DNA of 64,000 bases from Chrysophaeum taylorii (GCA_029834535.1 JAQMWT010000456.1:124001-188000), one strand, 5' to 3'; numbered from the stretch's first letter, positions 22,433 through 33,650 are shown. Numbers and translations: made by a program. Notes: generated by a model from the sequence alone, not told the origin.

Positions 22433-22615
22433 TAAAGACAGGAAAAAAATCACTGTGCTCCTGGTAGAGAATGATGGCAGTGGTAGTGCTGCCCTGACGC
22501 CCTGTCTCTAACGCGACACAAAGAGCAGCACGGTGTTCTTCGGCACAGCGATTTGTGGGTGTTTAGGTGTGAGTGCGGGGGTCCTCCTAACCCTAAATGG
22601 AAGTTTCTATCTCTA
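22433..22615 (-). repeat. Right terminal repeat of the 8.2-kb element
   Basis: 183 bp, aligned over its whole length with the left repeat apart from the G-run and a few small indels. It is followed by the AGCGC target duplication at 22616-22620. Confidence 0.8.
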
Positions 22616-22950
22616 AGCGCGGCGACAACAAGGAAAAGCGGACTTCACGCAGCTCCTGGCCGCTTGGGCGCGATTAAAGGGACCTTCCGACATTCGTGGG
22701 CGCTTGCGACGCCCGACGCTGTATCAGGCGCGACATCTGTGGTGACTTGGAGAAGAAGAAGAGGAAGAAGAAGCCCTGCTTAGAGCCGAAGTGCGCACCA
22801 CGACATAGGAGTGAGTAGGGGGGTAATTTAAACTGGAAGACGCACGGACGAAGGCGACGACAATTCGGATATCCGCAAACGACGTATTACGTAGTAACCC
22901 CCATTCCCTCACTTAAGTCAAGAAATCTTCCTAGAAGAAAATAGAGCGGA
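22616..22950. other. Intergenic region 3' of RPS8
   Basis: About 330 bp with an AAG/GGA-rich stretch near 22750-22775. No coding signal; it is the 3' flank of the minus-strand RPS8 gene. Confidence 0.4.
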
Positions 22951-23565
22951 TTAAGACTTCTGGCCCTTCTTCTTGGCGCTGAGTTTCTTCTGGTAGAACT
23001 CGAGTTCCTTACCTTCGAGGATGTAGCCGTCGCAGCGGCCGCACTGGCCCGGACGCGAGGCGACGCAGGCGAGGAGACGGCCGGAGGTAAACTGCTCGTT
23101 AAGCATGGGGTCGAGGACGGCGAGCTTCTGGCGCTGCGCGAGCTTGCGCTGGACGTGGGAGGAGGCGGTGGATTCTTCCTTGGTTCCCTTCTTCTTGCGG
23201 CCAACCTCAACACCATAGTGCGCCTCGTACCACTGGCGGAAAGGACTCGCGTCGACGAGAACAATCGCGTTCTTGACCAGGGTCTTTGTCCGCACGAGCT
23301 CGTTGTTCGAAGCGTTGTACACCACGTCCAGGATCCGCGCCTTGCGCGTGCACACCTCCGAACCCCACGAAAAGTTCCCCGACTCGAGGCGAATCGCGCG
23401 GTACTTCGTGTTCCCGCCCCGGGACCGTACCAGGTGCACCCGCTTCGACCCGAGCTTGGTCATCGCCGCCTGACGACCAAGCTCGAACTTGCGCTTCTTG
23501 CGGAAGGGCGCGCGCTTCCCACCCGTCGCGCGCCGCTTGTGTCGCGAGTCACGAGAAATGCCCAT
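22951..23565 (-). CDS. RPS8: 40S ribosomal protein S8 (eS8)
   Basis: A 204-residue intronless protein beginning [18 protein letters not shown], the universal eS8 start. It continues with [33 protein letters not shown] and a C-terminal region with [20 protein letters not shown]. The length matches the family (about 205). It is a structural protein of the small ribosomal subunit in the cytosol. The ATG at 23565 is the family start. No intron is needed. Confidence 0.98.
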   Translation of the reverse strand: MGISRDSRHKRRATGGKRAPFRKKRKFELGRQAAMTKLGSKRVHLVRSRGGNTKYRAIRLESGNFSWGSEVCTRKARILDVVYNASNNELVRTKTLVKNAIVLVDASPFRQWYEAHYGVEVGRKKKGTKEESTASSHVQRKLAQRQKLAVLDPMLNEQFTSGRLLACVASRPGQCGRCDGYILEGKELEFYQKKLSAKKKGQKS

Positions 23566-24660
23566 CTCCTATCGCTCTTTGGGCGAGTCTACTTCTGAAG
23601 ATGCTTACCCTTGAAAATCTTCTTAAAATGCTTACCCTCAATAATGATGGTAGGGACTTGTCCCGGTGTCCAAAACGCCGTCCCTGGGGAGTGGCTTCTC
23701 GTCGACGGGCAGCGCGGCGACGAACGCGCGCTTGGCGCCGACGGCTTCTTCTCGTCGTCCTCTTTCGAGCGCTACGTCCTTTGGCGCGCTGCGAGTTTAC
23801 GACTAGCTGAACTGGTACGCGATCGTAGAGACCTAGTAGAGGCGACACGATCATCGAATTATCGACAGACAGGAAACCCCTCGGGAGATACGTCGTCGCC
23901 ACACCGACGGGTAGAGGGGCGACGGAAGAAAGGCAAGGAAGGGTGACGCAAGGAGAGTGTGTCAAAGGAAAGAGAAGAAAAGCAGAGAGCGTAGCGGTAA
24001 TGGTTCTGAAGAAAGACACGCTAAGACGACGACGCTGGGGGACGGCCAAAGCGCGATGCCAGGCCTAGGCCGCCATAGTGTGATCCGGTCGAGGCGGCCA
24101 AAGGCATGTCGCGAGAACACAACGCAACCACACTTCATCAGCACACAACGCAACCACACTTCATCAGCATCAACGGCACAAGCAAGCAACAACAAGGATG
24201 ATTGTCAGCAAGCTCCCGTTGGCAAGCGACCGCGTACTACAAGGTTATTCAGCAGCAGCATCATCATATGCGGCGCGAAGGGCAGACGAACGTCGCGGTC
24301 TAAATCAAGAGCATGGGGATGTTCACAGAGACGAGAACCAGTCCTGTGCAGTCACTCGTGCTCGCGGTTATGTGCAAGAGGATGGAGCAGCGACCACATT
24401 TAAACTCGATGTCGAGGTCATAAAAGTGGGATATGAGCACGTACTCAGAAAGTGAGAGACAGAAAAACTCGGCAAAAAAAAAAACCCGGCAACATTAGAG
24501 CAACATCAGAGAGAGAAGTCAATCGCAACTATTTCGGAATTGAACGAGACCTCTTATCGCAGCACCATCATTCCTGTGCTCCTAAAACGCATCCTGTTTG
24601 CTGCCACACGATGTGTGTGTGAAGTTCGTGGTAGGGGGCGTAGGACCCATATTCATCTAC
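23566..24660. other. Intergenic region upstream of RPS8
   Basis: About 1.1 kb with no protein I can support. It holds a perfect 26-bp tandem duplication (24117-24142 and 24143-24168) and a short poly-A run near 24475. It presumably contains the RPS8 promoter at its left end. Confidence 0.4.
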
Positions 24661-24732
24661 TAGCAGGTGTTCGTCTCGATCGAACGACCTCTGGGTTATG
24701 GGCCCAGCGCGCTACCGCTGCGCCAACCTGCT
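24661..24732 (-). tRNA. trnM-CAU (initiator): Initiator tRNA-Met (CAU)
   Basis: A 72-nt cloverleaf on the minus strand. A 7-bp acceptor stem (AGCAGGT with ACCTGCT) is perfect. The D-arm GCGC pair, the anticodon stem CTGGG/CCCAG around loop CCCATAA (anticodon CAT), and a perfect T-stem GTTCG/CGAAC are all present. The T-loop reads ATCGAGA, that is A54 and A60 instead of TTC, the hallmark of eukaryotic initiator tRNA. The A-box (TGGCGCAGCGG) matches eukaryotic initiators. No intron. A-box and T-arm act as the internal Pol III promoter. Confidence 0.95.
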
Positions 24733-26469
24733 AACCTTTGTTCCAGCCAGATTCGAACCGTGTACCCCGCGACGTACGTTCTAAGATCTGATAGTTTGAC
24801 TCTCACTACTGCGAACACCAACTTGTGGCGAGAGAACGTCTCCCATTTACTCAATGTTCCATTGTTGATATTCTTGCTGAGTCAGACAGTCGGCGGTCTC
24901 GACCCTTTGACGCCAAAAATTATCACACGAGCTTTTCACAGAGGTGGCAAATCCAATCTTGGACCACGGGAAGCAGAAGAAGAATAGGATATAGTGCAGC
25001 CGAACAAAAGTGGTGTCGTAAAGGCGGCGGTGTCGAACACAACGACAAACCGCACTCGCCAAGTGTTCTTCAACTGGAACTGGCGACGATCTGTTCGCCG
25101 CCGCAGTCGAGTAAAATCCCGAAGAGAGTCGTATGTGGTCCCACGGTCAACCACGCAAACACGGATTTTCAAATTTCGCCGTCGCAAACACTCAGCACGA
25201 GTGATGTGCGGAACGAGGGTTAAGACAATGTATCTGGAAGGTTGGGACGTCAAGCGTGGCCGACGGTGAAGGGGATGTAGGAGATGGTGGTAATGCGAGA
25301 AGCGGCAGAGGGGAACTAGAATGAGTCAAGGTTGGAGTAGGCGAAGGGACAGAAAGGTAGTTTTGGTGTTGTTGAAGTCGTCGTTGCTCTGAGAATGGTG
25401 ATATAATGGGCAGGGCGTTGTTGTTCGACAGCTAGAAACTTTGAAACTCTAGGCATTCACGTTTAAAGTGACCCTTGGCGGCCGAAAAAAAATGACGTTT
25501 GATGTAGCGTCGGAATCGAGTAGAACCAGGTTTTTGGGAAAGGCGAGCGCCTTGGGCAGGTGAAAAATGGTAAATTTCACGGCACGTTGACACAACAGTC
25601 GCCCGAAAAGAAAGGTATGTGCAAGAGCATCAACAACCCCATCTTGAGTGATTGGGATCCGATCACATTGCATAGGAGCCCCTCGTTCTGTATTTTCAGC
25701 TAATCGTTGATCCACTCCTCGGTGTGCTTGTCGGTTTTGGTAAAACCAGCGCATCTTGTTCGATCGCGCATTTCACCCGACGCTGAACTGTGCCCGTAAG
25801 TTTTTCGCGTACGCAACTTTCGTGCATCCTATGTAGTTCGATCGCTCCTTCTTCGGACTCCTGGGCTTCTTCGCTATGTGGTTCTGCTTTTCATCTTCGG
25901 TATCAACGCTATGTTGTGGTGTATTCCTTCGCGAGCGAACTATATGCATTTCGCCGCTTTTCTGACCTTCAAAGTTCGGTTTTGCTTTTGCAGTGTATCC
26001 AGTGCGAAGCACCCGCGACGCTGTCTACGACGTTCGCGCGTGTCACCGCTGCTGTGACACCATCGCCAACTTCTAATGAAGTCTACTCGACTACGTCAAA
26101 TAAAGATCGCTGCTTGATCCTCGAAAGCTGGCCCATATGGGAGCTTCGTACTTGAACACGCGGAGAAGGGTGGAAACTTCGTATTTGAACATACGAAAAA
26201 GGATCACTTTCTTATGCCAGGCTCGCTCGCATACAGCAGCCTGTTCGTTCCTTTCAACGCTGGGGCGTCAGAAGTCTTTCATCTTCGTGTGGAGGACGCG
26301 GTCGTGGACGTGGCACCTGAGAGCACGTCCGCATTAACCCTCTGTTTTGATTCTGTCGAACACGACCATCGTCTTGGTCATCATGCAACATATTTGCTCA
26401 AAGCCAGCGCTCTCATCAGACGTCTGGTAGGTACACCGCTGTCAGATACACCAACCAGTATATGTTTCT
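24733..26469. other. Intergenic region, no supported gene
   Basis: About 1.7 kb. Short frames occur on both strands but none shows a recognisable domain or a sensible start. Two near-duplicate 17-20 bp phrases occur near 26132-26190 (GGAGCTTCGTACTTGAACA and GAAACTTCGTATTTGAACA). It is probably older repeat debris leading into the copia remnant. Confidence 0.35.
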
Positions 26470-26720
26470 GCTATGTTAGCAGCAGCAGATAGACCAGTCT
26501 ATGTTCCTGCTGCGTTTTCGTCGCTGCTATTCTCGGTGGCAACAAACGGCCTACGAAAGCTTTTATCAGGCATCTTTCTGGGCGATTCATCTGATGGCCC
26601 TGATTACTGCATTTTGATACAACGAAGAAAGGGGCCTGTTATTCATCAGATCTCCATCGACGTCACTTTTGATGAAAGTTTCGCCCTTTGTAACTCTACC
26701 TGTTCTTCTCAGGTATTTGA
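26470..26720 (+). mobile_element. Ty1/copia remnant, first piece (fossil)
   Basis: The DNA is clearly related to 46820-47005 of the copia element at 44-49 kb (integrase C-terminal region; for example KGPVIHQISIDVTFDES against GPVIHTSIDVVFDENFA). It is only a fragment, well diverged and older than the 44-49 kb copy. Confidence 0.65.
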
Positions 26721-27059
26721 AGGAAAAAATGCGAGCGAGCGGCTGGCGAGCGATGTGCTCGGCCACCCGACCCGCAAAGGGCTCAAAACAACGATTCATG
26801 GAGCCCTTTCGAAGTCCTGGGAAGCTGGGGTCGAACGGCATGGACGGTCATCCGAGCAATCGGGCACGAAATGGTCACTCCGACGGTGGTTTTCGGGAGG
26901 GTGCGCTCTTGTCTGAAGGAAGTTGCGAGCGGACTCCTACGAGACCCCACGGACGTCCCGACACCGGAGCTTCTGGTGATGCTATGCTTCCGGATGGTCC
27001 GTCTGGACGCCCAAATAACTTAGAAGCGAAGGTGAGAGGAGAAGTCTGGGAGAGCCTTA

Positions 27060-28480
27060 TGGCGACTCAGACGCTTGAGGTGGTGTCGGAAGCTTGAATG
27101 GGGGAAAAGGGCACACGATGGGCGTTCGAGGCGTGTTTGGACTTGGCTATGCACTCCTCGGCCTTGGCTTTGAGTTGGAAGGCGTCTATTTCGTCATTTA
27201 TTCTTGGGCGGCGCATCGCACGCGTTCTCGCTGCCGGGGGCAACTTTGTACGAAGGCTCTCGGGGAGCCAGGAGAGGAGGATTGCCAAACTGGGCTTCCA
27301 AGTGGCGAAGGAGGGCGATCTTGCCGGCGTCCCGGGTGGTGTAGGCTCCGAGGTTGTGCTTGCCAAGCTGCTCCTTGATGGCCATTACCGAGTAGCCCTT
27401 GATGGCCGAGACACCTTGCTTGAGGTACGAGAGCCGGAGTTCTTCCGCTGAGTTGGCGGCGCCAGGACAGCTTTGGAGGTCGGCAGATGTCAGGCGAGCG
27501 CCGCCGGCGTTGGGAGCTTCGGATTCTAGGTCCGCATCCGGGCTGGCGTTGGCGGCGGGGGTGGCGCGTTTTTTTCCGAGAAGACGGGAACAGCGTCAGC
27601 GCAGACGTGTTCAGAACCATGGAGAGTTCGCCCGCCGGCGCCGCGCGGGCGGCCTATTGGATGAAGGGGGGGGAGGCCGGACTTGGACAAGGCCTAACGG
27701 TTGACCTCTGGGGGCTGGAGCGCAGCCCGCCACGCCTGGCTTACGCACTCGAGCGTCTCTTGGAGATTCAAGGCGACGCGGCGTAGATCCCCACCGAGTT
27801 CTCCGACCACTTCGCGTCCTCCTCGCCGTAGAGCGCGCTGCGGCTGTCCATGATCTTCTCGAGGCCATCAGCCAAGACGCCCGCCCAGTCCGCACTCGCC
27901 TTTTTGATCCAGAGCTCCCGGCGCTAAAACCTCGAGTGGCAGCTCCGTCGTCGTCGGCGACGGTGGCGGCGGCACGTTTTCTTTGATGATCGCCGTTAGC
28001 CCGGCCTCCTTTATCGTCGCAACTCGATCTGCGACCGCCTTGTAGCTGACGCTCGCCCAGGCCACAGTCTCGGCCTGCGCCTTCTTCAAAGCGCTCCTCG
28101 CGACAGGCCTCCCGATGGCCACGACACGCATCGCCGCCTCACGGACGAGCTTGGCCTTGTCGCGGCAGGCCATAGGCACTGTCTGCCCCAAAATCACACA
28201 TTCGGGGTAGAGACGATTTGTTGCCGGTGAGCCACGTCTCCTGCAACGTGGCCGCGAAGACGTCCCGCCGGCAAAGATGCGAACAACTCTTCCTTCTTCT
28301 CGTCGCGTCGCAGGCCGCGGACGTTTTGGTCCACGAACAGTTGACCCGTCCGTCGCGTTCTGCCCAACCGAGCGAATCCCATCCCAGCGCAGACTTTCCG
28401 GGTGCTAACCGGCCAGTCCGGGAGGCGAGCAGGCACCTTCTCATTCCGGGACGGCCGGGGCCGCCGCAGGGAGCAAGCGT
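27060..28480 (-). mobile_element. LINE-type remnant inserted in copia debris
   Basis: Minus-strand coding traces. At 28200-28400 there is an exonuclease-endonuclease-phosphatase-like start (NVRGLRRDEKKEELFASL, then FAATLQETWL), typical of LINE endonucleases. Lower down are a helical Ala/Lys-rich segment (27868-28190) and a SAP-like helix pair (YSVMAIKEQLGKHN, about 27330-27390). The frame changes several times and no reverse transcriptase remains. It lies between two pieces of the same copia remnant, so it, or a larger insertion carrying it, entered that element. Confidence 0.45.
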
Positions 28481-28624
28481 GTTAGGCACTGTCCTCCACA
28501 CGGTTAGCAATCGCAGGGTTGTTATAGTAAACCACGGTAAGTTTTCGCCCCTGCTGCCCCAGAAGGAACTTACTTACTTACGTTGTTGTTGTTCCGACTT
28601 TCTCGAATTGCGCTTCAAAGCTAT

Positions 28625-28857
28625 AGTGTCTTTAAATGTCGACAGCTAAGAGGGGTGTGTGTGTGGGGAGCATGAAGGATGCGGGTGGGTTTGTGGGGTA
28701 GGAGGGATGTGCCCGACACGGGCGGAGATAAGTACGCGGGACCTAGTCGGGGTCATCGCCGAGGCGTGGGGCAGGCGGAGAGAGGACGGGCCCCGCCCGT
28801 AGGTCGTACGCATGCTGCCGCCGGACGTATGTGCGACGAAGGGTGACGTTAGTGTCA
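28625..28857 (+). repeat. Dispersed repeat, longest copy
   Basis: It starts TTTAAATGTCGAC and continues GCTAAGAGGGG, then GTCGGGGTCATCGCCGAG, CCCCGCCCGTAGGTCGTACG and CATGCTGCCGCCGGACGTA. The same ordered blocks recur at 60383-60590. The first block recurs at 3911-3972 (reverse strand) and more weakly at 43922-43990. No coding capacity; SINE-like. Confidence 0.6.
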
Positions 28858-29000
28858 ATGACAATCCTTGCCCACACCCCTTGCCGACCGTCGTTTCCCC
28901 CTACCCGCTTCGCTATGACCCCACTGTTGTCCCTTTGTCACCTGTTTTTGATGAGAATGCGCCGGATTCACTGGGACTTATCGCCCCAACACGTGGGCCG
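28858..29000 (+). mobile_element. Ty1/copia remnant, second piece (fossil)
   Basis: Reads PLSPVFDENAPDSLGLIAP, matching PLSPVFDAQEPALSELITP of the copia element near 47.1 kb. That is the position expected to follow the 26470-26720 fragment, so about 2.1 kb has been inserted between the two pieces. Confidence 0.6.
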
Positions 29001-29711
29001 AGAGCCATTCTACGAGCTCAACGAAACATCCGACCAAGCGAATGAATACCCCCGGAGACGTACATCAAAGTCAACGAAGGTGCCAGCCAAAACCCACCGT
29101 TCTCAAAAAGGTGGCTAAATCACAAACAATGAAGGCCATCGAGACGAGGAGGTCGAAGTTTTGTATCCCACTCAATGGTGCGCGAACGAACGAAGGAACC
29201 AACGAACGAAGGAAGGAAGGAAGAAATAAAGAAAAGAAAAAGATTTCTTTCGTTGTACAAGAAGTTTCGAAAGTACAAGTCGAAAAGATAACGGCCGCGG
29301 CGTTTGACGACGGCGTTTCAAACGTGTCGACCGTTTGTTTTGGAGGCGTTTCAACGTAAGGGAAGTGTATCGCGGTGTTGAAGCTGCGTCAGAAGTACGT
29401 CGCGTGCCAGGTCAGTAGGGTTCAAGGCGGCGTGGCGGTTGGGCCGAAATAGAACCGTTATCCGTCCTAACGTTCCGAGAAAGGGACAAGTTGGGGGAAG
29501 AAGTTTCTCGTGCGAAGGAAGTTTTGTTAGGAATCGGCAAAAATGTAGGACGCGTACATTCTGGAGAGTGTAGTGTTCCGGTGCGAAGAACATGCTTTTT
29601 TGGGTTTTTTTTGTTTCCAGGTCAGCAAGGGACCAGCTCATTATTCAAGCCTGGCGTAGGTCGAACAAAGAGACCACAGACATCACAGACACCATAAGAA
29701 CAAGGTCAGAA
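29001..29711. other. Intergenic region with GAAC/GAAG microsatellite
   Basis: Contains a GAAC then GAAG tetranucleotide tract at about 29183-29226. No supported gene. It probably includes the promoter of the following plus-strand gene. Confidence 0.4.
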
Positions 29712-30287
29712 ATGCCGCGCAAGGAGATGTCCCGCAAGCGCAAGCCCAAGGAGGAGCGACCGAAGCGGACGCGCCGTGGTGGACGCGGTCGCGCGCGGCG
29801 CCGCGACGAGTACGCTGCTGCCGCCGCCGCGAAAGCGTACGACCACTGGGAGACTGCGTCGTCGTCCTCGAGCGGAGAGCACTGGCCTTGGTGGTACGCG
29901 CACATGGCGCAGTCGGGTCTGACGCCCTGCGGGATCGAGCCGACGGCCGAGGACGGTTATCCAGTGATTCTGCCGTCGCGCCAAGCCGTTTACATTCTGC
30001 CGACGGCCGTCAACCCGCACAGGGCGGCGACATACGTTCCCTACGTCACCGACGACGACGATTCTGAGGAGGAGCTCATCACCGAGAGCTGTCCGCCGGT
30101 TGACGACGCTCCCCTCGACATTCTCAAGGTCGCTAGGATGCGTTCAGTGACTATCGACGACGACTTTTGCGTCAACAAACCCGATGACATATACATCAAA
30201 GAGCCGGCAGCCCTCGATGAATACACCAACCCGAAGGCACCCCTCACCGTCAGCTTTAGCTTCCTCGACGTCGACGACGCCGAATGA
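29712..30287 (+). CDS. Orphan protein with basic N terminus and acidic C-terminal half
   Basis: 191 residues from the ATG at 29712. The frame is open further upstream, but that part looks non-coding. Residues 1-33 are strongly basic (PRKEMSRKRKPKEERPKRTR), a likely nuclear or nucleolar signal. An Ala run and a Trp-rich patch (HWPWWYAHMAQSG) follow. Two short hydrophobic strand-like blocks come next (GYPVILPSRQAVYILP and HRAATYVPYV), then DDDDSEEEL and more acidic residues. I do not recognise a family. Codon use is GC-rich like neighbouring host genes, which supports a real gene. Confidence 0.6.
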   Translation: MPRKEMSRKRKPKEERPKRTRRGGRGRARRRDEYAAAAAAKAYDHWETASSSSSGEHWPWWYAHMAQSGLTPCGIEPTAEDGYPVILPSRQAVYILPTAVNPHRAATYVPYVTDDDDSEEELITESCPPVDDAPLDILKVARMRSVTIDDDFCVNKPDDIYIKEPAALDEYTNPKAPLTVSFSFLDVDDAE

Positions 30288-31029
30288 ATTTGAGGAAGGA
30301 AGAAGGGCCCCTCGCTGGCTGATGGATCACCTGCATTTATGACTATATTATTATCGGTGCTTTTCCTTGCTTCCTGGAACTTCGCTTCTGCTTCCTTCGC
30401 ATCTCTTAGCACGCCCAAAACATACTACGATAAAACCTTTTCGACGGCGCGTCGTTCCTTCCTTCCTTCCTTCCGGGCTCTTGCTTGAATATTTGAACGA
30501 AAAGAAAGAACACGGAGGAGGAAGTTCTTCCAGTATCCGCTTCGGTTCCCCCGATAGTTCAACGGCATCGAAATTGAATATTCGGGTCCGTTGGGAAGGG
30601 TCTCGCGATGATTTGCCGCGCCTGCGCCGACTATTCCGTGGACGCGGAGAAGCGCAGCGCGGAAACAACCGGCGGGGTGTCGTTGAGCCACGACGTCGCC
30701 GTAACGCGAATGTGCCTTCGTTTTTCGTTCCTTCCTCGCTTTGCTCGTTCCTCGATTGATCCGAGGCGGAGGAATTATTTAATAATACGCCGGGTGTCAA
30801 GCAGACGACGCGCTACCCACGAAGAGCTTAATAATAGCCTATAATTAGGGGCCATTAAGAAACCGGAGGTGCACGGCCAACAGCGAAGCCGACCCGAACA
30901 ACTCGCGGGTTTTTTTTGACGATCGCGGGAGATGGGAGACACTTTGCGGTGGTCCGGACTACATATCTCCAATTTCAGCACTCCTAGCGCTGATAAAATC
31001 GTCCTAAATGGTCATCGGAGACGCCGTTC
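30288..31029. other. Intergenic region with TTCC microsatellite
   Basis: A TTCC tract sits at about 30450-30473. Short minus-strand frames exist but show no family. No supported gene. Confidence 0.35.
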
Positions 31030-33650
31030 TGGGTTGCGGCCTCAACAATGCGTAGTGCACCTGCTGACGAGCTTGGAGCGAGGAGGTGAGTCGGAGACGC
31101 GACCTCGGTTAGATATCCGGGCCTGTCCACGGCTCGTATCGGGACCCGTTGGGTCGGGACGTCGCGAATCGTCGTCTTCGTCCATGGGCTCAGCTTGCGG
31201 GAGCTCGGGATCGTCTTCCACGTCGACGAGAGGTTTAAGGTCCATGCCAGGAGTTGGCCTTGGAGCCGATCAAGTACGAGCGGCGGTTCGCGGTGAACCA
31301 GGTTGCGTAATCCTCCTCCTCGATGATGATGACGATGTAAATCCAGCCGCAAACGACGTTGCCGCCCGTCCATCCAGGGTGTGTTTGTTGACTGCATCGA
31401 TAACGCCCCGATTCTTCCAGTAGAGCAGTTCGTACCCGTCGAACTCCGTCAGCACCTCCACGCGCTGGCGGTTCAGATTGTCGCGGCATCTGCTGTCGTG
31501 TCGGAGCTGCACGTCGCTTCCGCTTCGCGACTCTTCGCTCGTCGGCTTGGGTATGGAGATCCTCGGCGACGGGCCTCGAGAGAACGACATAGATCGGTCG
31601 ATGTACCAAACTCAGACAACAAGCAAAGTCGCTGCTCCGACGGCACCGCGCGCTCGTACACTAACGGAAAGCTTCTCAGATATTAAGATCGAAAAGAGTC
31701 CGCTCCAGTGTCTTCTCGGTCAGGAAGGCCACGTTTTCCATGCTGTCGGCGCCTTGCCGATATTTGCGTTGGTTTTCGACGTTTAGGACTTGGGGGCCGA
31801 AGCTCTTTCGCCCAAATACTCGATCTGCCCCGACATCACGCGGGATCGATCTGCGTCCGACGAGAGCGAAGCAAGGTGAATGGAAAGCTCGCGAGTGAGA
31901 TTTCGCAGTCCCACGCGCCCATCGCGGAGATCTGATTCGACGATGATGGGCGTGACCTCGAGGGCCGACTTGACCTTGGCCAGAACCTCGACGACTTGGC
32001 GCAAGTCGAGCACCTTCTTTCTTTCCCATCTCGATCCTTGTCGCGACGGCGCTCTTGGGCAGCTTCGTGCTGAGCCCTCGCGTCGGCTGCCAAATCTGCA
32101 AGTGAACGGCGAGCAGTCTCGAGAGCCGCCGCCGCCGCCGCCGCCGCGAGCTGGGGTGAGAGCTCGCCCAACACTCCATCGCTCTGCTCATCATTGCGGC
32201 AGGCACTTTACCGTCGACCCGCTGTCATCGACCCGCGTGCTACGCTGGGCACGGATCAAGTCACCAAGCCGCCCGAACACGCCATCCCTACTGCAACGAC
32301 ACCGGAGATAGATGCTCGAGATGTTTCTCGAGGGGAAGATGCTGCCATCGTGGTACTTGGCGCGCCTATAAATTGGCTTTCGCAGCAGCAGCAGCGGTTT
32401 GACGTTTCGAGCCGGCGTACACCGTGTAGTTGAGCACATCCGTCCGGTTCGCCTTGGCCAGGTCGCCGCCGTCCACATAGTGCGTCGCCTGACCAATCTC
32501 GAAGGTGTACAGGCAGTCCAGGCCTTGATGGTCTCGAGCGTGACACCCTTGATCTGAGTGTCGAGCTCGCCAAAGATGATGTCGCGGACGGCCGCGACGT
32601 CGCGGATCGAGGTCTTGCCACCGACTGAGCGTTTCGTTGACTCGGAGCGGACGGCCAAGAACTCCTGGTAGGCCTCGGTCTCATCATTGACATCGAAGGC
32701 CTGGTAGTCGAGAGTAGTACCACCAATCCACACTCGGCAGTTCGAGCTAATCGGGCCGGCTCGGGACCAAGCACCTCTACGACGACCGACGCGACAGCAT
32801 CGGAGATCTCGGCCGGCTCGGGACCAAGCACCTCTACGACGACCGACGCGACAGCCTCGGAGATCTCGGCCGGTAGCCAGACGCGAAGTGCTAAAAGCTT
32901 CGTGTACAGTCGCCGGAGCTTGGACGGCCAGGCCGTCTCTCCAGAGCCGGCACCGGCGCCCAGCGGCTTCGAAGGCACACAACAGATATGCGCCCGTTGC
33001 TGCTCAAGCTCTTCGACTCGCTTTTGCAGCCGCTCGACCTCCTCCTCCTTGGCCTCGGCGCGCCCTTCGGCAGCGGCGCGAAGAGATCCAGTTGAAGCTC
33101 GCGGTTGAGCTTGTTGACGTCGGCGTAGCTGGACTGGAGCTTGCGGTATTCCTTCGGATTCGAACGCGAGAGCCGAGCACGGGTGCGTCTCTCGGCGCGA
33201 CCGCTGCCTCGGCCACTTCCGTCTGCTGCCGGGTGGCCTCGAGCTCGGAAATCTCGGCGTCTTCTCTTTTCGGCGTCGCCGGAGCGCTGCTTGGACTTGG
33301 CGTCTTCGTGTCGGTTGATCAGCACCTTGGGCCGCTCATCTCGAGCTGCGGCGACGCGGACGGCCTCCTCCAGCTGCAACTCGACCCGCTCTCGGCGCTC
33401 CTCAGCCTCCGCAGCCACCACCTAAGCAGCATTGAGAGCGCCGTCGCGCGGCGCCGCATCATTCGCGGTCTCTCCCCGCCTGCAAGGCGCGGTTGGATTG
33501 CGACTCGAGGCTGGCGCGCAACGTCGCTAACTGCTTCTCGAGTTGCGACAGCTGCTGCTTGAGCAGCTCCTTGGTCGGCGGCCCACCCGACATCGGCTTT
33601 CGGTTCGGCGGCGGTGGACTGAGACATGCCGCGCGACTCGAGCCCTGCCT
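31030..33650 (-). pseudogene. Decayed coding region of a long coiled-coil protein, origin unknown
   Basis: On the minus strand a plausible start at 33627 (MSQSTAAEPK) leads into coiled-coil blocks (KQQLSQLEKQLATLRASLES; ERRERVELQLEEAVRVAAAR; KEYRKLQSSYADVNKLNREL; EEVERLQKRVEELEQQ). Non-coil blocks follow (VWIGGTTLDYQAFDVNDETE; KTSIRDVAAVRDIIFGELDT) and, near 31.4-31.6 kb, RQRVEVLTEFDGYELLYWKN. The blocks lie in different frames with no consistent splice signals, so the region looks broken in many places. A 57-bp tandem duplication (32758-32814 and 32815-32871) repeats a 19-residue unit within it. I cannot tell whether it was a host gene or a structural gene of a mobile element. No known domain. 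Confidence 0.45.
32758..32871. repeat. 57-bp tandem duplication
   Basis: Two adjacent copies (32758-32814, 32815-32871) differ at a single position (GCATCG against GCCTCG). The length is a multiple of three and, on the minus strand, encodes two copies of a 19-residue unit (AEISEAVASVVVEVLGPEP). Confidence 0.9.

Larger units (their letters stand above)
14405..22615 (-). mobile_element. LTR-flanked element of unassigned family (8.2 kb), fossil
   Basis: Two direct terminal repeats (14405-14602 and 22433-22615) bound an 8.2-kb unit. The ends are TAGAGA and TCTCTA, and a 5-bp target duplication AGCGC flanks it. The inside is covered almost end to end by minus-strand open blocks in changing frames, so the coding direction is right to left and the right repeat is the 5' LTR. 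Near that LTR the reading gives coiled-coil-like segments (about 20.6-21.3 kb), suggestive of a gag-like start. The rest is Ser/Thr/Pro/His-rich. I find no reverse transcriptase, integrase or zinc-knuckle signature. It looks broken, with on the order of ten blocks, some of which might instead be exons. The repeats differ by scattered changes and small indels, so it is not recent. It could be a non-autonomous LTR element or a diverged family. Confidence 0.6.

Noticed and set aside
24745-24825. Second tRNA-like segment next to tRNA-iMet, with GGTTCGAATC on the minus strand
   Set aside because: A B-box-like phrase and a possible D-arm are present, but the T-stem has two mismatches and no acceptable anticodon arm forms.
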